Below, piece by piece: positions 56,307 through 63,981 of a DNA stretch of 64,000 bases. Numbering within the stretch: the stretch's first letter is position 1; each line of letters begins with the position of its first letter. Both the position numbers and the translations under genes were made by a program. The notes beneath the pieces are model-generated. The model saw only the letters and a list, made by a program, of their open reading frames with translations, searched no databases and had not been told where the DNA came from. This stretch comes from Clostridia bacterium. GTDB lineage: Bacteria > Bacillota > Clostridia > Oscillospirales > Acutalibacteraceae. The stretch lies in the NCBI GenBank assembly GCA_017415515.1, contig JAFQGI010000033.1:1-64000 (forward strand), in the 5' to 3' direction.

Positions 56307-57374
56307 TTATGTTTCACACAGTGCCTTTTCCGCCACGTCCACCCAATAATCCACCTTCTCTTTGGTAGCCCCCCAAGAGCCATCTCTGTCGCCTTTAATG
56401 AACATCAAACACTGTTTACCGTCAGGATGATCCATACACTCAAAATGCTTTTCCCTCGTTTCAAGCAGCTCGGCCATATGCTCTTTCGCCTGATCGAGGT
56501 TACCTGCTTTTACATTTTGCGAAACCAAACCATAGAGCAAGCACGTTTTTTGCGCTATCTGGCGATAAGGCAAATAATCTCCGCCCGACAAAAACGCATT
56601 TATCAACCTGAGCATATATTCGTCGAGCTCAAGGCTGATTCGGTCTGCATCTTCTCCTCCCTCGGCTCTGACGATTCTACCTGCGAGCCTGATACAGCGG
56701 GCGGTAAATCGTGCCAGTTGTGCAAAACTTTTTCTCACCTTTTCGAGTGCAATATCATTTTTGTTATCCGCAAAGGCAATTTCCGCCTCCCAATAATCTC
56801 TGAATCCAAAAACATACGGCAGATTCTGCAAATAACTCTCTGCCTTTTCTCTTTCGCCGCACAGGTCGTATGCTCTTGACATAAGATAGTGCGTTTTGTA
56901 GATACGGTCAGACACCGTTTCATAACGAAAAATACTGTTACCGTATCTTTCGCACTCCTCCAAGAATTCTGTTTTGCTTGTATGCAGTCTTCCTTTTGAA
57001 TACAGCTCAATGTAACACTCCAAGGTTACGACTGCAATATCCGAAACATCGGGATGTTTATTAAAGAATTTAGATGCTAGGCCATACAATTCTTCTGCGT
57101 AATCCAGATCGCTGATGAGGTTGATTCCGCCGAATTTACTGCGAATGACCGCGGCTTCTTTTTCGAAAGCGGCATCTGTATGGCCGAGGAGTTTATCAGT
57201 GGATATTTCAAGGACACGGGCAAGCGGCACAATTTGGGAAATATCCGGCATACCTACATCCGTTTCCCATTTTGAGATTGCCTGCGTTGAAACACCAATA
57301 AGTTCAGCCAATTCACCCTGCGTCAGTTTTTTCTCTTTTCTGTATAGCTTTATAGTTTGACCGATTGTCATCAT
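56307..57374 (-). CDS. XRE-family transcriptional regulator with TPR-like C-terminal region
   Basis: A 355-aa cytosolic regulator. Residues about 3-62 form a Cro/CI helix-turn-helix (TIGQTIKLYRKEKKLTQGEL, SKWETDVGMPDISQIV). The rest is all-helical with TPR-like pairs (for example residues 165-195), as in regulators that sense peptides or protein partners. Two adjacent ATG codons fit the GAGGTGAT ribosome site; either could be used. The promoter region upstream contains a perfect 10-bp inverted repeat around the -10, so autoregulation is likely. Codon use is more AT-rich than in its neighbours, which could mean recent acquisition. Targets unknown. Confidence 0.87.
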   Translation of the reverse strand: MMTIGQTIKLYRKEKKLTQGELAELIGVSTQAISKWETDVGMPDISQIVPLARVLEISTDKLLGHTDAAFEKEAAVIRSKFGGINLISDLDYAEELYGLASKFFNKHPDVSDIAVVTLECYIELYSKGRLHTSKTEFLEECERYGNSIFRYETVSDRIYKTHYLMSRAYDLCGEREKAESYLQNLPYVFGFRDYWEAEIAFADNKNDIALEKVRKSFAQLARFTARCIRLAGRIVRAEGGEDADRISLELDEYMLRLINAFLSGGDYLPYRQIAQKTCLLYGLVSQNVKAGNLDQAKEHMAELLETREKHFECMDHPDGKQCLMFIKGDRDGSWGATKEKVDYWVDVAEKALCET

Positions 57375-57382
57375 TCATCACC

Positions 57383-57440
57383 TCGTTCATCTTTTCCGGT
57401 ACCGTAACCATATCATAGCAGATGAACGAAGTGTTGTACA
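57383..57440 (-). promoter_or_regulatory. Promoter and candidate operator of the XRE regulator gene
   Basis: On the minus strand TGTACA, a 17-nt spacer and TATGAT (57412-57417). A perfect inverted repeat TCGTTCATCT (57383-57392) / AGATGAACGA (57420-57429) flanks the -10 box with 27 nt between the arms. Dimeric XRE binding to it is inference. Confidence 0.5.
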
Positions 57441-57516
57441 CCGATAAAATAGAAATAAAAAATCAACGGAGAGTGGAAATGCGATTCGATTTCACGACAC
57501 TTGCAGAACACCACAA

Positions 57517-57570
57517 AGCCTCCCTTGTGTAAAGGGAGGTGGCACGGCGTAGCCGTGACGGAGGGATTGT
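57517..57570 (+). repeat. Dispersed double-hairpin intergenic repeat, copy 3
   Basis: GCCTCCCTT-GTGTA-AAGGGAGGTGG, then inner stem CACGGC-GTA-GCCGTG, then ACGGAGGGATTGT. The flanks match copy 2 (38665-38727); the inner stem has a different but still paired sequence. Confidence 0.75.
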
Positions 57571-57590
57571 CATATCACTGTCAAGACTTG

Positions 57591-57653
57591 AACTCACGAC
57601 ACGCGGGCGTGCGTGTAGTAAGTGCTAATCGTAAGATTGTACAAACGCACGCC
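57591..57653 (-). other. tRNA 3'-end-like remnant with large inverted repeat
   Basis: On the minus strand CGTGTCGTGAGTTCAAGTC resembles the 3' half of the tRNA-Trp gene about 470 bp away (CGTGTCGTGAGTTCGAATC). It is flanked by a 10-bp inverted repeat GGGCGTGCGT / ACGCACGCCC. No complete tRNA can be folded. It could be an old attachment site or a duplicated fragment. Confidence 0.5.
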
Positions 57654-57664
57654 CATGAGAAAAC

Positions 57665-57684
57665 GCTCCCGACGGGAGCTTTTT
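57665..57684 (+). terminator. Terminator-like hairpin in the repeat region
   Basis: GCTCCC-GAC-GGGAGC followed by TTTTTC on the plus strand. No gene on that strand lies just upstream, so its role is unclear. Confidence 0.35.
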
Positions 57685-57729
57685 CGGCGTGTCGGAGCGC
57701 TAAGACTTATTTCCCCTGCCAAGCAAAAA

Positions 57730-58027
57730 GGCACCTGCTTGTGCAACTCACGACACGCGGTTTTGCGCCGAGTTTGTGCTTGTCGTGGTTCCTGCGAGCG
57801 CAAAACCCTAAGAAATGTGCCTGCGGCACATTTCGGCGTGTCTGTGAGAAGAAGCTTGCTGTTCCTGCCACGCAAAAAGGCACCTGCTTGCGCAACTCAC
57901 GACACGCGGTTTTGCGCTAAGTTTGTGCTTGTCGTAGTTTCTGCAAGCGCAAAACCCTAAGAAATGTGCCTGTGGCACATTTCGGCGTGTCTGTGAGGAG
58001 AAGCTTGCTGTTCCTGCCACGGAAAAA
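57730..58027 (-). repeat. Two tandem 149-bp repeats derived partly from the tRNA-Trp region
   Basis: Two head-to-tail copies (57730-57878 and 57879-58027) that differ by about nine substitutions by eye. A partial third copy runs into the tRNA-Trp gene. Each contains AACTCACGACACGCGG (antisense of the tRNA 3' half), an inverted repeat GGTTTTGCGC/GCGCAAAACC, a perfect hairpin GAAATGTGCC/GGCACATTTC, and half of the tRNA terminator (GGCACCTGC). No ORF in the region looks coding. Confidence 0.85.
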
Positions 58028-58058
58028 GGCACCTGCTCTCGCAGGTGCCTTTCCGTGG
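58013..58058 (-). terminator. Terminator of the tRNA operon, overlapping the tRNA-Trp 3' end
   Basis: A long stem: GGCACCTGC-TCTC-GCAGGTGCC extended outward by CCTGCCACGGAAA / TTTCCGTGGCAGG. On the minus strand TTTTT follows the inner stem. The outer part reaches into the CCA end of tRNA-Trp. Confidence 0.75.
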
Positions 58059-58131
58059 CAGGGGCAGTAAGATTCGAACTCACGACACGCGGTTTTGGAG
58101 ACCGCTGCTCTACCAACTGAGCTATACCCCT
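58056..58131 (-). tRNA. tRNA-Trp (anticodon CCA)
   Basis: A complete cloverleaf with acceptor stem AGGGGTA/TGCCCCT, D arm AGCTCAGTTGGTAGAGC, anticodon loop CTCCAAA in GCGGT/ACCGC, T loop TTCGAAT, discriminator G and encoded CCA. It is the second gene of a two-tRNA operon. Confidence 0.95.
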
Positions 58132-58199
58132 GTATGGGCGAGCGCCGCGCAAAATGCGGTGCCGCTATGTAAACCGAGCCAAATGGCTCGTGTGTGCAC

Positions 58200-58276
58200 T
58201 GGTGGGCCTTCAGGGACTTGAACCCGGGACCAACCGGTTATGAGCCGGTCGCTCTAACCAACTGAGCTAAAGGCCC
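58200..58276 (-). tRNA. tRNA with CAT anticodon (elongator Met or Ile2)
   Basis: A complete cloverleaf: acceptor GGGCCTT/AAGGCCC, D arm AGCTCAGTTGGTTAGAGC, anticodon loop CTCATAA in ACCGG/CCGGT, T loop TTCAAGT and encoded CCA. The CAT anticodon with this body fits elongator Met or lysidine-modified Ile2; it is not an initiator, which would have unpaired 5' C or A and three GC pairs above the loop. Confidence 0.93.
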
Positions 58277-58331
58277 GAATTAGTAGACTCCGTCAGTCAC
58301 GAATAGTATTCTACCATAAATTTTCACATTG

Positions 58332-59726
58332 TCAAGTGGTTTTTTCATCTTTTGGCGGGTTTTCGCGCAGATGACGCCGCATCACACGGACGCAAACCGG
58401 CACCGACACCGCCGCCGTGCAAATATCCGCGATCGGCTGGGCCATCTGCACACCCAAAATCGGCGCTGCCGCAGGGATCGCCCACGCAATCAGATACGGA
58501 AGACCGATCACCACGGGGATAAAGAACAAACCTTGACGCGCCAGCGACAGCAGGCTGGCGGGCACCACCAAGCCCATCGTCTGGGTAAGCATGGTGCACA
58601 TCACCGTCCAGGCCATCAGCGGGAAGCTGACGCATTGCAGACGCAGAGCCAGCGTGCCAATGGCGATGACGTCGGCGTCGGTGCTGAACAGCCCCACCAA
58701 GGTGGGCGCAAAGACAAAACCCGCCACCGCCGCCGTGAGCAGCAGCGCCGTGCCAAGCTTAACACAGAACCAAAACGCCTCTTTCACCCGCCGATACAAA
58801 CCGGCACCGTAGTTAAATCCGCACACCGGCTGAAACCCCTGACCGAAGCCGAGAATGGCGGCAAAGGCCATGTGCATAATGCGAGCAGAAATGCCCATTG
58901 CCGCAATGGCGGGATCCCCGCCAAAGGTGCCTGCCACCCAGTTAAGCGAGATGGTGGACACACTGGACAAACCCTGACGGCAGAGAGAGGGAAAGCCACC
59001 GCGGAACAGCTCGGGAAAATCACCCTTTTGCGGACGGGCACGGCGCACCGACAGCCGCAAATTATCCCCACGGGTGGTACCGAAAAGGAGCAGGAGAAAA
59101 CTCACCGCCTGGCTGATGACCGTCGCCACAGCCGCACCGGTGACACCCATATCCAAACCAAAGATAAAAATCGGATCGAGGGCGATATTCAGCAGGCCGC
59201 CCGAACCGATGCCGATCATACTGTAAAACGCCGCACCCTGAAAACGGAGCTGATTATTCAGCGTCAGCGCACCCGTCATCCACGGCGCACCCAGCAGAAT
59301 AATACGCAGATAGTCCTTGGCGTAGGGCAAAATGGTGTCGGTAGACCCCAGCAGCCGTGCCAGCGGATCGAGGAAAACAAGCCCCAACACGGTGATAGCG
59401 CAACCCGTCAACACCGAGGCGAAAAAGCCGAAAGAAGCCATGTGGGCGGCGTCCTCACGGCGCTGTTGACCCAAGGCGCGGGAGAGGTAGTTGCCCGAGC
59501 CCTGCCCAAACAAGAATCCGCAAGCCTGAATGATGGCCATGAAGGAAAACACCACGCCCACCGCACCGGTAGCGGAGGTGTTGTCCAGCAGACCGACGAA
59601 ATAGGTATCCGCCATATTGTAGATGGAAGTGATCAGCATGGTGATGACGGTGGGCACCGCCAGTCGGCCGATGAGCCGCCCCACGGGAGTGGTGGTCATT
59701 TGGATATATTTTTCGTTTTGCTCCAC
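58332..59726 (-). CDS. MATE-family efflux transporter
   Basis: A 464-aa membrane protein with about 12 segments in two similar halves, of the multidrug and toxic compound extrusion family, which exports cationic compounds in exchange for H+ or Na+. Family blocks include PTVITMLITSIYNMADTYFV near the N-terminus, GQGSGNYLSRALGQ, and FGQGFQPVCGFNYGAG in the second half. The frame begins at a TTG at 59750 that includes the ribosome site; AAAGGAGG is 8 nt before the GTG at 59726, which is preferred. It starts 24 nt after the small membrane protein gene and is probably cotranscribed. Substrate unknown. Confidence 0.9.
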   Translation of the reverse strand: MEQNEKYIQMTTTPVGRLIGRLAVPTVITMLITSIYNMADTYFVGLLDNTSATGAVGVVFSFMAIIQACGFLFGQGSGNYLSRALGQQRREDAAHMASFGFFASVLTGCAITVLGLVFLDPLARLLGSTDTILPYAKDYLRIILLGAPWMTGALTLNNQLRFQGAAFYSMIGIGSGGLLNIALDPIFIFGLDMGVTGAAVATVISQAVSFLLLLFGTTRGDNLRLSVRRARPQKGDFPELFRGGFPSLCRQGLSSVSTISLNWVAGTFGGDPAIAAMGISARIMHMAFAAILGFGQGFQPVCGFNYGAGLYRRVKEAFWFCVKLGTALLLTAAVAGFVFAPTLVGLFSTDADVIAIGTLALRLQCVSFPLMAWTVMCTMLTQTMGLVVPASLLSLARQGLFFIPVVIGLPYLIAWAIPAAAPILGVQMAQPIADICTAAVSVPVCVRVMRRHLRENPPKDEKTT

Positions 59727-59750
59727 GCAGGGCACCTCCTTTGCGCTCAA

Positions 59751-60071
59751 TTAAGAATACTTGCTCAAAATCTTCTTATACGCACGATAGACAAAGATAA
59801 TGCCCACGAGAGCGAGCACCATAATGACCACGCCGGCGATAGGATGGATCGCTCCGCCCACGGCGGCGACAAAATACGCCCAGCCGTAGATGGTGTATAC
59901 CTTCGCCATCTCCCGATTGTAGGCGGCAACGTCCTTCACCTTCCCTTTCAGCGAGGTATCCCCCGACCAAAAAGAAATGGGATCTTTGCCGTCCTTACCG
60001 AATTTGGCGATACTCCAAAATATCGCCGCACACATAGAATAACAGATAAAACTGATGATTCGTCCTGCCAT
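59751..60071 (-). CDS. Small membrane protein of unknown function
   Basis: A 106-aa protein with an N-terminal membrane segment (about 4-20) and two more at about 62-80 and 80-97, with a basic tail (YRAYKKILSKYS). I do not recognise a family with certainty; it has the look of a small Firmicutes integral membrane protein. AAGGAG lies 6 nt before the ATG. It is 10 nt downstream of the methyltransferase gene and 24 nt upstream of the MATE gene, so all are probably on one transcript. Confidence 0.75.
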   Translation of the reverse strand: MAGRIISFICYSMCAAIFWSIAKFGKDGKDPISFWSGDTSLKGKVKDVAAYNREMAKVYTIYGWAYFVAAVGGAIHPIAGVVIMVLALVGIIFVYRAYKKILSKYS

Positions 60072-60081
60072 AGTGTGCTCC

Positions 60082-61230
60082 TTACTTTCTCACCAAACTA
60101 ACGATGCATTCCACGTGCTCGGTGTGGGGGAACATATCCACCGGCTGAATCTTCTTCACCCGATAGCCGTTTTTCACCAAAAAGGCCACGTCACGGGCTT
60201 GGGTTTCGGGGTTGCAGGAAATATAGACCACCTTTTTCGGCGAAAGCGCCACCAAACATTTGAGAAAATCCAGGATGGCACCTGCACGGGGCGGATCCAT
60301 AATCACCACGTCGTGTTTGGCGCCCTTCTGCGCCTCTTTCACCATAAACCGTCCCGCATCGTCCTCGAAAAAGGCGATATTCTCCACGCCGTTGAGGGCT
60401 GCGTTCACTTTCGCGTCCTTCACAGCGTCGGCATTCAGCTCCACGCCCACCACCTGCCGTGCCTTGGGTGAGGCGATGATGCCGATGGTGCCGGTGCCGC
60501 AATAGGCGTCCAACACCCTCTCCTTGCCGCTCAGCTCGGCAAATTCCAGCGCCTTGCCGTACAGCACGGCGGTCTGGGTGGGGTTCACCTGATAGAACGC
60601 CCTCGGCGAAATGCGGAAGCGGAATCCACACAGATCCTCCTCGATATAGCCACTACCGAACAACACGCGGCTCTCCTCGCCTAGCAGCAGGCTGGTGCGC
60701 TTGTTGTTCACATTCTGCACGATGGTGGTGATCTCGGGATGACGAGAAAGCAGCGCGTTGACAAACTGCTCCTCTTTGGGGAAATCCATCACCCCCGTCA
60801 CCAGCACCACCATGATCTCGCCGCTGGAAAAGCCCCGTTTAATCAGCACGTGGCGCAGAAAGCCTTTCATCGTCACATCGTTAAAGGCACGGAGTTTAAA
60901 ACTCTTCACCAGTTTGCGGATGGTGACGATGATCTCGTCGGCTTTTTCGTCCTCGATGAGACAACTGTCCACCGGCACGATCTTGTGGGTGGAGGACTGG
61001 TAGATACCCGAGATCGGCTCCCCGTTTCGCTCGCCAAAGGCGGCCTGCACCTTGTTGCGGTAGTGATAGGGGCAGTCCATGCCGATGATCTCGTCCACGT
61101 GGCGGTATTTGCCGAGGAGTTTGATGACCTTCACCTGCTTAAAGCTCAGCTGGCGGTCGTAGGTCATATTTTGCAACTGACATCCGCCACACTTCTTCGC
61201 GTGGGGACATTTTGACGCTTGTTTACTCAT
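60082..61230 (-). CDS. RlmD/TrmA-type 5-methyluridine RNA methyltransferase, no TRAM domain
   Basis: A 382-aa cytosolic SAM-dependent enzyme that methylates C5 of uridine, probably in 23S rRNA. The N-terminus has the iron-sulfur cysteine set (Cys8, Cys14, Cys17 in HAKKCGGC). The SAM site is LDAYCGTGTIGI (about 240-251), the catalytic DPPRAG is near 307-312, and the nucleophile Cys339 is in ISCNPETQARD. Unlike its neighbour it begins directly at the cysteine cluster and lacks the TRAM domain. It lies 3 nt after the stop of the neighbouring paralogue, so the pair is cotranscribed. The target base is unknown. Confidence 0.9.
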   Translation of the reverse strand: MSKQASKCPHAKKCGGCQLQNMTYDRQLSFKQVKVIKLLGKYRHVDEIIGMDCPYHYRNKVQAAFGERNGEPISGIYQSSTHKIVPVDSCLIEDEKADEIIVTIRKLVKSFKLRAFNDVTMKGFLRHVLIKRGFSSGEIMVVLVTGVMDFPKEEQFVNALLSRHPEITTIVQNVNNKRTSLLLGEESRVLFGSGYIEEDLCGFRFRISPRAFYQVNPTQTAVLYGKALEFAELSGKERVLDAYCGTGTIGIIASPKARQVVGVELNADAVKDAKVNAALNGVENIAFFEDDAGRFMVKEAQKGAKHDVVIMDPPRAGAILDFLKCLVALSPKKVVYISCNPETQARDVAFLVKNGYRVKKIQPVDMFPHTEHVECIVSLVRK

Positions 61231-61233
61231 GGT

Positions 61234-62619
61234 TTAATTTTCCTTTACTAACGAAGCCACATTCTCACAATGGGCGGTGCGGGGGAACAAATCCACCGGC
61301 TGCACCCACTGGGTGCGGTAGCCCTTTTCCGCGAACAACTTCAGGTCGCGAGCCAGCGTGGCAGGGTCGCAGGACACGTACACCACACGCTCCGGCGCCA
61401 TCTGCGCCACCGTGTCGATGAGGTCGGGAGAACAACCCTTGCGGGGCGGATCCAGCACCACCACGTCCACCTGCGTCCCCTCTGCCGCCAACTGGGCGGC
61501 GGCCTGCGCCGCATCGGCGCAGATGAAGCGGGCGTTGCGGATGCGGTTCGCCGAGGCATTCTTTTTGGCGTCACGGACGGCGGCTTCCACCACCTCCACG
61601 CCGATCACCGCACCGGCGGTGTGCGCCATGGACAGGCCGATGGTGCCCGTGCCGCAATAGAGATCCAACAGGGTCTCCTTACCGGTGAGGGCGGCGGCCT
61701 GCGCCGCCAAGCGGTACAGCTTCTCGGTCTGGGCGTGGTTGACCTGATAGAAGGAGTGGGGGGACAAGCGGAAACGCAGGCCGCACAGGCGATCCACGAT
61801 GGAATCCGCACCCCACAGGGTGATGCTGCGCTTACCCAAGATCACGTTGGTGCGGTCGGGGTTGACGTTCACCGACAAGGACACCATGTTGGGCGCCGCC
61901 TCCACCAACAGCTCCACCAGTCGCTCCTCGTGGGGCACGGTGCGCTCGGTGCACACAAGGCACACCATCATCTCGGCGGTGACGGCAGCCTGACGGATAT
62001 AGATATGCCGCACCAAACCCGAATGATGCTCCTCGTCGTAGGCAGGCACGTCACACTCCACCATCCAGCGCTCCACCGCGTCCAGCACGGCGGCATATCC
62101 CTCGGGTTGCAAGCGGCAATCCTTGCAGGGGATGATGCGGTGACTGCGGGGGGCATAGAAGCCGATGATGGGACGGCCATCGGCACCGGGGGCCACGGGG
62201 AATTGGGCCTTGTTGCGGTAGCGGTCGGGGCTGTCACCGCCCATCAGGGGCAACACAGGCGCCTCAATGCCGCCTACGCGGCGAATGGTCTGATGCACCC
62301 ACTCCTGCTTATAGCGGCACTCTGCCTCGTAGGTGACGTGGCGCCAGTTGCAGCCGCCGCATTTGCCATAAGCGGCACAGCCGTTATCCGCACAACGGTC
62401 GGGGGAAGGAGCAATCAACTCCTCCACCTTACCGAAGGCGTGGCTTTTCAGCACTTTAACGATGCGGCAGAGGATGGTGTCCCCCACTGCTGTGCCGGGG
62501 ATAAACACCACCATACCCGGGGCAGGGATATCCTCGTCGATATAACGTGCCACGCCGCTGCCCTCGCCGGTGACGGCGGTGACGGTCAGCTGGATGAGCA
62601 AATTTTTCTGTAATGCCAC
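61234..62619 (-). CDS. rlmD: 23S rRNA (uracil-5-)-methyltransferase, RlmD/RlmCD type, with TRAM domain
   Basis: A 461-aa cytosolic SAM-dependent methyltransferase. An N-terminal TRAM RNA-binding domain (about 6-66; LTVTAVTGEGSGVARYID) precedes the iron-sulfur cysteine cluster (CADNGCAAYGKCGGC, about 77-91). The SAM motif LDLYCGTGTIGL is at about 318-329, DPPRKG near 385, and the nucleophile Cys417 lies in VSCDPATLARD. In Firmicutes such enzymes make m5U at one or both of 23S rRNA U747 and U1939; the exact site is not decided here. The start is a GTG with GGGGGAC upstream. First gene of an operon with the second methyltransferase, the small membrane protein and perhaps the MATE gene. Confidence 0.9.
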   Translation of the reverse strand: MALQKNLLIQLTVTAVTGEGSGVARYIDEDIPAPGMVVFIPGTAVGDTILCRIVKVLKSHAFGKVEELIAPSPDRCADNGCAAYGKCGGCNWRHVTYEAECRYKQEWVHQTIRRVGGIEAPVLPLMGGDSPDRYRNKAQFPVAPGADGRPIIGFYAPRSHRIIPCKDCRLQPEGYAAVLDAVERWMVECDVPAYDEEHHSGLVRHIYIRQAAVTAEMMVCLVCTERTVPHEERLVELLVEAAPNMVSLSVNVNPDRTNVILGKRSITLWGADSIVDRLCGLRFRLSPHSFYQVNHAQTEKLYRLAAQAAALTGKETLLDLYCGTGTIGLSMAHTAGAVIGVEVVEAAVRDAKKNASANRIRNARFICADAAQAAAQLAAEGTQVDVVVLDPPRKGCSPDLIDTVAQMAPERVVYVSCDPATLARDLKLFAEKGYRTQWVQPVDLFPRTAHCENVASLVKEN

Positions 62620-62655
62620 GGTGGTGTCCCCCTTTTGAATCGGCTTAACTTATAT

Positions 62656-62684
62656 ATTGTACACCCTTTTTAGGGGATGTGCAA
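62656..62684 (-). promoter_or_regulatory. Sigma-A promoter of the methyltransferase operon
   Basis: On the minus strand: TTGCAC, a 17-nt spacer and TACAAT, about 35 nt before the GTG start. The spacer holds a small CCCCT/AGGGG hairpin. Confidence 0.8.
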
Positions 62685-62695
62685 GAAAAAAGCAG

Positions 62696-62729
62696 AAAAA
62701 AGAGGATGTTCCATCGGAACATCCTCTTT
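62696..62729 (-). terminator. Rho-independent terminator
   Basis: AAAGAGGATGTTCC / GGAACATCCTCTTT, a 14-bp perfect stem with an ATC loop; TTTTTTC follows on the minus strand. It ends the small unknown gene. Confidence 0.92.
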
Positions 62730-62730
62730 C

Positions 62731-62964
62731 TCATTCGCTCTTGAATCGCTCAGGGCGTTTGATGCGATTCCACGCATCATAGGCGGTGCGGCTGTCAGCC
62801 TCCTCCAACAGGGTCTTTTCCTCCTGCTCCGGCTCCTGCTCCAAAATGAGATAGGTGCGCCCATCGTAGCGGAAGCGGAAATGGCGACTGCCGATGGTGT
62901 GCTCACCCAGGGTGAAATACTCGCGGGCAGGGCGCGGGCCGTGGCCGTGTCTGTTGTTGCTCAT
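62731..62964 (-). CDS. Small hypothetical protein
   Basis: A 77-aa soluble, charged protein. The N-terminal 15 residues are His/Gly/Pro/Arg-rich (NNRHGHGPRPAREY); a short beta-rich part (FRFRYDGRTYLILE) and an acidic then helical C-terminus follow. I do not recognise the family. A GTG at 62973 could also start it, but the ATG at 62964 gives the more usual end. AAAAGGAC lies upstream. It has its own terminator and sits between spo0A and the rRNA methyltransferase operon. Confidence 0.7.
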   Translation of the reverse strand: MSNNRHGHGPRPAREYFTLGEHTIGSRHFRFRYDGRTYLILEQEPEQEEKTLLEEADSRTAYDAWNRIKRPERFKSE

Positions 62965-63019
62965 AGATAACACCGTCCTTTTCTGTACCCACTTATTTTA
63001 CAGAACGACGATGCTTTTG

Positions 63020-63778
63020 TCAACCTATTTTCAGTTGCAGACGGAATTTGTCGGAAATCATAGCGATGAACTCCGAGTTGGTAGGCTTTCCTCTCTCATT
63101 ATGGATGGTGTATCCGAAATAGGCGGTGAGGGTGTCCACGTCGCCCCGATCCCACGCCACCTCAATGGCGTGGCGGATGGCACGCTCCACCCGGGAGGAG
63201 GTGGTGCCGTGCTTTTTCGCTACGGCGGGATACAGCCGCTTGGTGATGGCGTTGATGATGCTGTCGTCTTCGATAGCCATCAGGATGGCGTCGCGGAGAT
63301 ACTGATAGCCCTTGATGTGCGCGGGCACGCCGATCTGGTGAATGATCTCGGTGACCTGCATTTCCAAATTGTGATTGGATGTGCTGCGGCGGACAGGAAC
63401 GTCCGTAGGATCGCCGCACAGCGACAGTATACGGCGAGAAATGGCGGCGGCGTCAAAAGGCTTGAGGAAATAATAGTCCGCCCCTGCCGCCATCGCTTCC
63501 CGCTCCAAGGCGGGATTGTCAAAGCCGGACATCACCATCACTAAGGGTCGATGCTCCGCCTGCGCCAGCCCCTCCAACACTCCCAAGGCATCCAACCGCG
63601 GCAGGAACAAATCCATCAGCAACACGTCAAATTCCTGGCTTGTAAGCGCTTCCAAAGCCGCTTTTCCATCCTTTTCTGTCAAGGTCACGTCCAATCCGTG
63701 GGACTTCATCACGTTGGCACAGGGTACGGCAAAATACTCGCTGTTGTCCGCCAACAGGACATGGATTTTTCTACTCAT
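63020..63778 (-). CDS. spo0A: Sporulation master response regulator Spo0A
   Basis: A 252-aa cytosolic response regulator that controls entry into sporulation when phosphorylated. The receiver domain (about 4-125) has the phosphoacceptor Asp56 ([11 protein letters not shown]), an acidic residue at Asp11 and the conserved lysine in FLKPFD. The Spo0A-specific DNA-binding domain (about 145-252) contains [39 protein letters not shown] and [14 protein letters not shown], hallmark blocks of the family. The acidic pocket reads ADNSE rather than the common DDN. The frame extends 31 codons upstream, but AGAGGAGAA and the conserved start support the ATG at 63778. Confidence 0.97.
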   Translation of the reverse strand: MSRKIHVLLADNSEYFAVPCANVMKSHGLDVTLTEKDGKAALEALTSQEFDVLLMDLFLPRLDALGVLEGLAQAEHRPLVMVMSGFDNPALEREAMAAGADYYFLKPFDAAAISRRILSLCGDPTDVPVRRSTSNHNLEMQVTEIIHQIGVPAHIKGYQYLRDAILMAIEDDSIINAITKRLYPAVAKKHGTTSSRVERAIRHAIEVAWDRGDVDTLTAYFGYTIHNERGKPTNSEFIAMISDKFRLQLKIG

Positions 63779-63827
63779 AACGCACAATTCTCCTCTGTTT
63801 TTGGTTCGGTTTGTCACCGTTGCTGTT

Positions 63828-63893
63828 ATTCTATCACAATTACCAAAAAATGGCAATAGATAAAATGACAAAAAATGGTATTTTCATTCGACA
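63828..63893 (-). promoter_or_regulatory. spo0A sigma-A promoter with upstream 0A-box-like site
   Basis: On the minus strand: TTGCCA (63851-63856), a 17-nt spacer and TAGAAT (63828-63833). Further upstream, 63887-63893 reads TGTCGAA on the minus strand, the Spo0A-binding core (0A box), which suggests autoregulation. Confidence 0.7.
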
Positions 63894-63952
63894 AAATTCA
63901 ACAAGAAAGTCACTTGTTGCCAACAAATAGAAGTTTGTTTCGCCACGAACTA

Positions 63953-63981
63953 TTGCAAAAACATTCAAGTTGTGCTATGAT
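63953..63981 (+). promoter_or_regulatory. Sigma-A promoter reading out of the window
   Basis: TTGCAA, a 17-nt spacer and TATGAT on the plus strand, probably for a gene starting beyond base 64000. Confidence 0.65.

Noticed and set aside
57501..57960. Short open frames in the tRNA-side repeat region
   Set aside because: Their sequence simply follows the repeats and hairpins; no ribosome site or recognisable protein.
57730..58027. CRISPR array
   Set aside because: The units are 149 bp, contiguous and without unique spacers, and no cas gene is near.
58329..60101. Plus-strand open frame of 590 codons opposite the MATE gene
   Set aside because: Arg/His/Thr-rich translation with no motif; the MATE protein on the other strand is clear.
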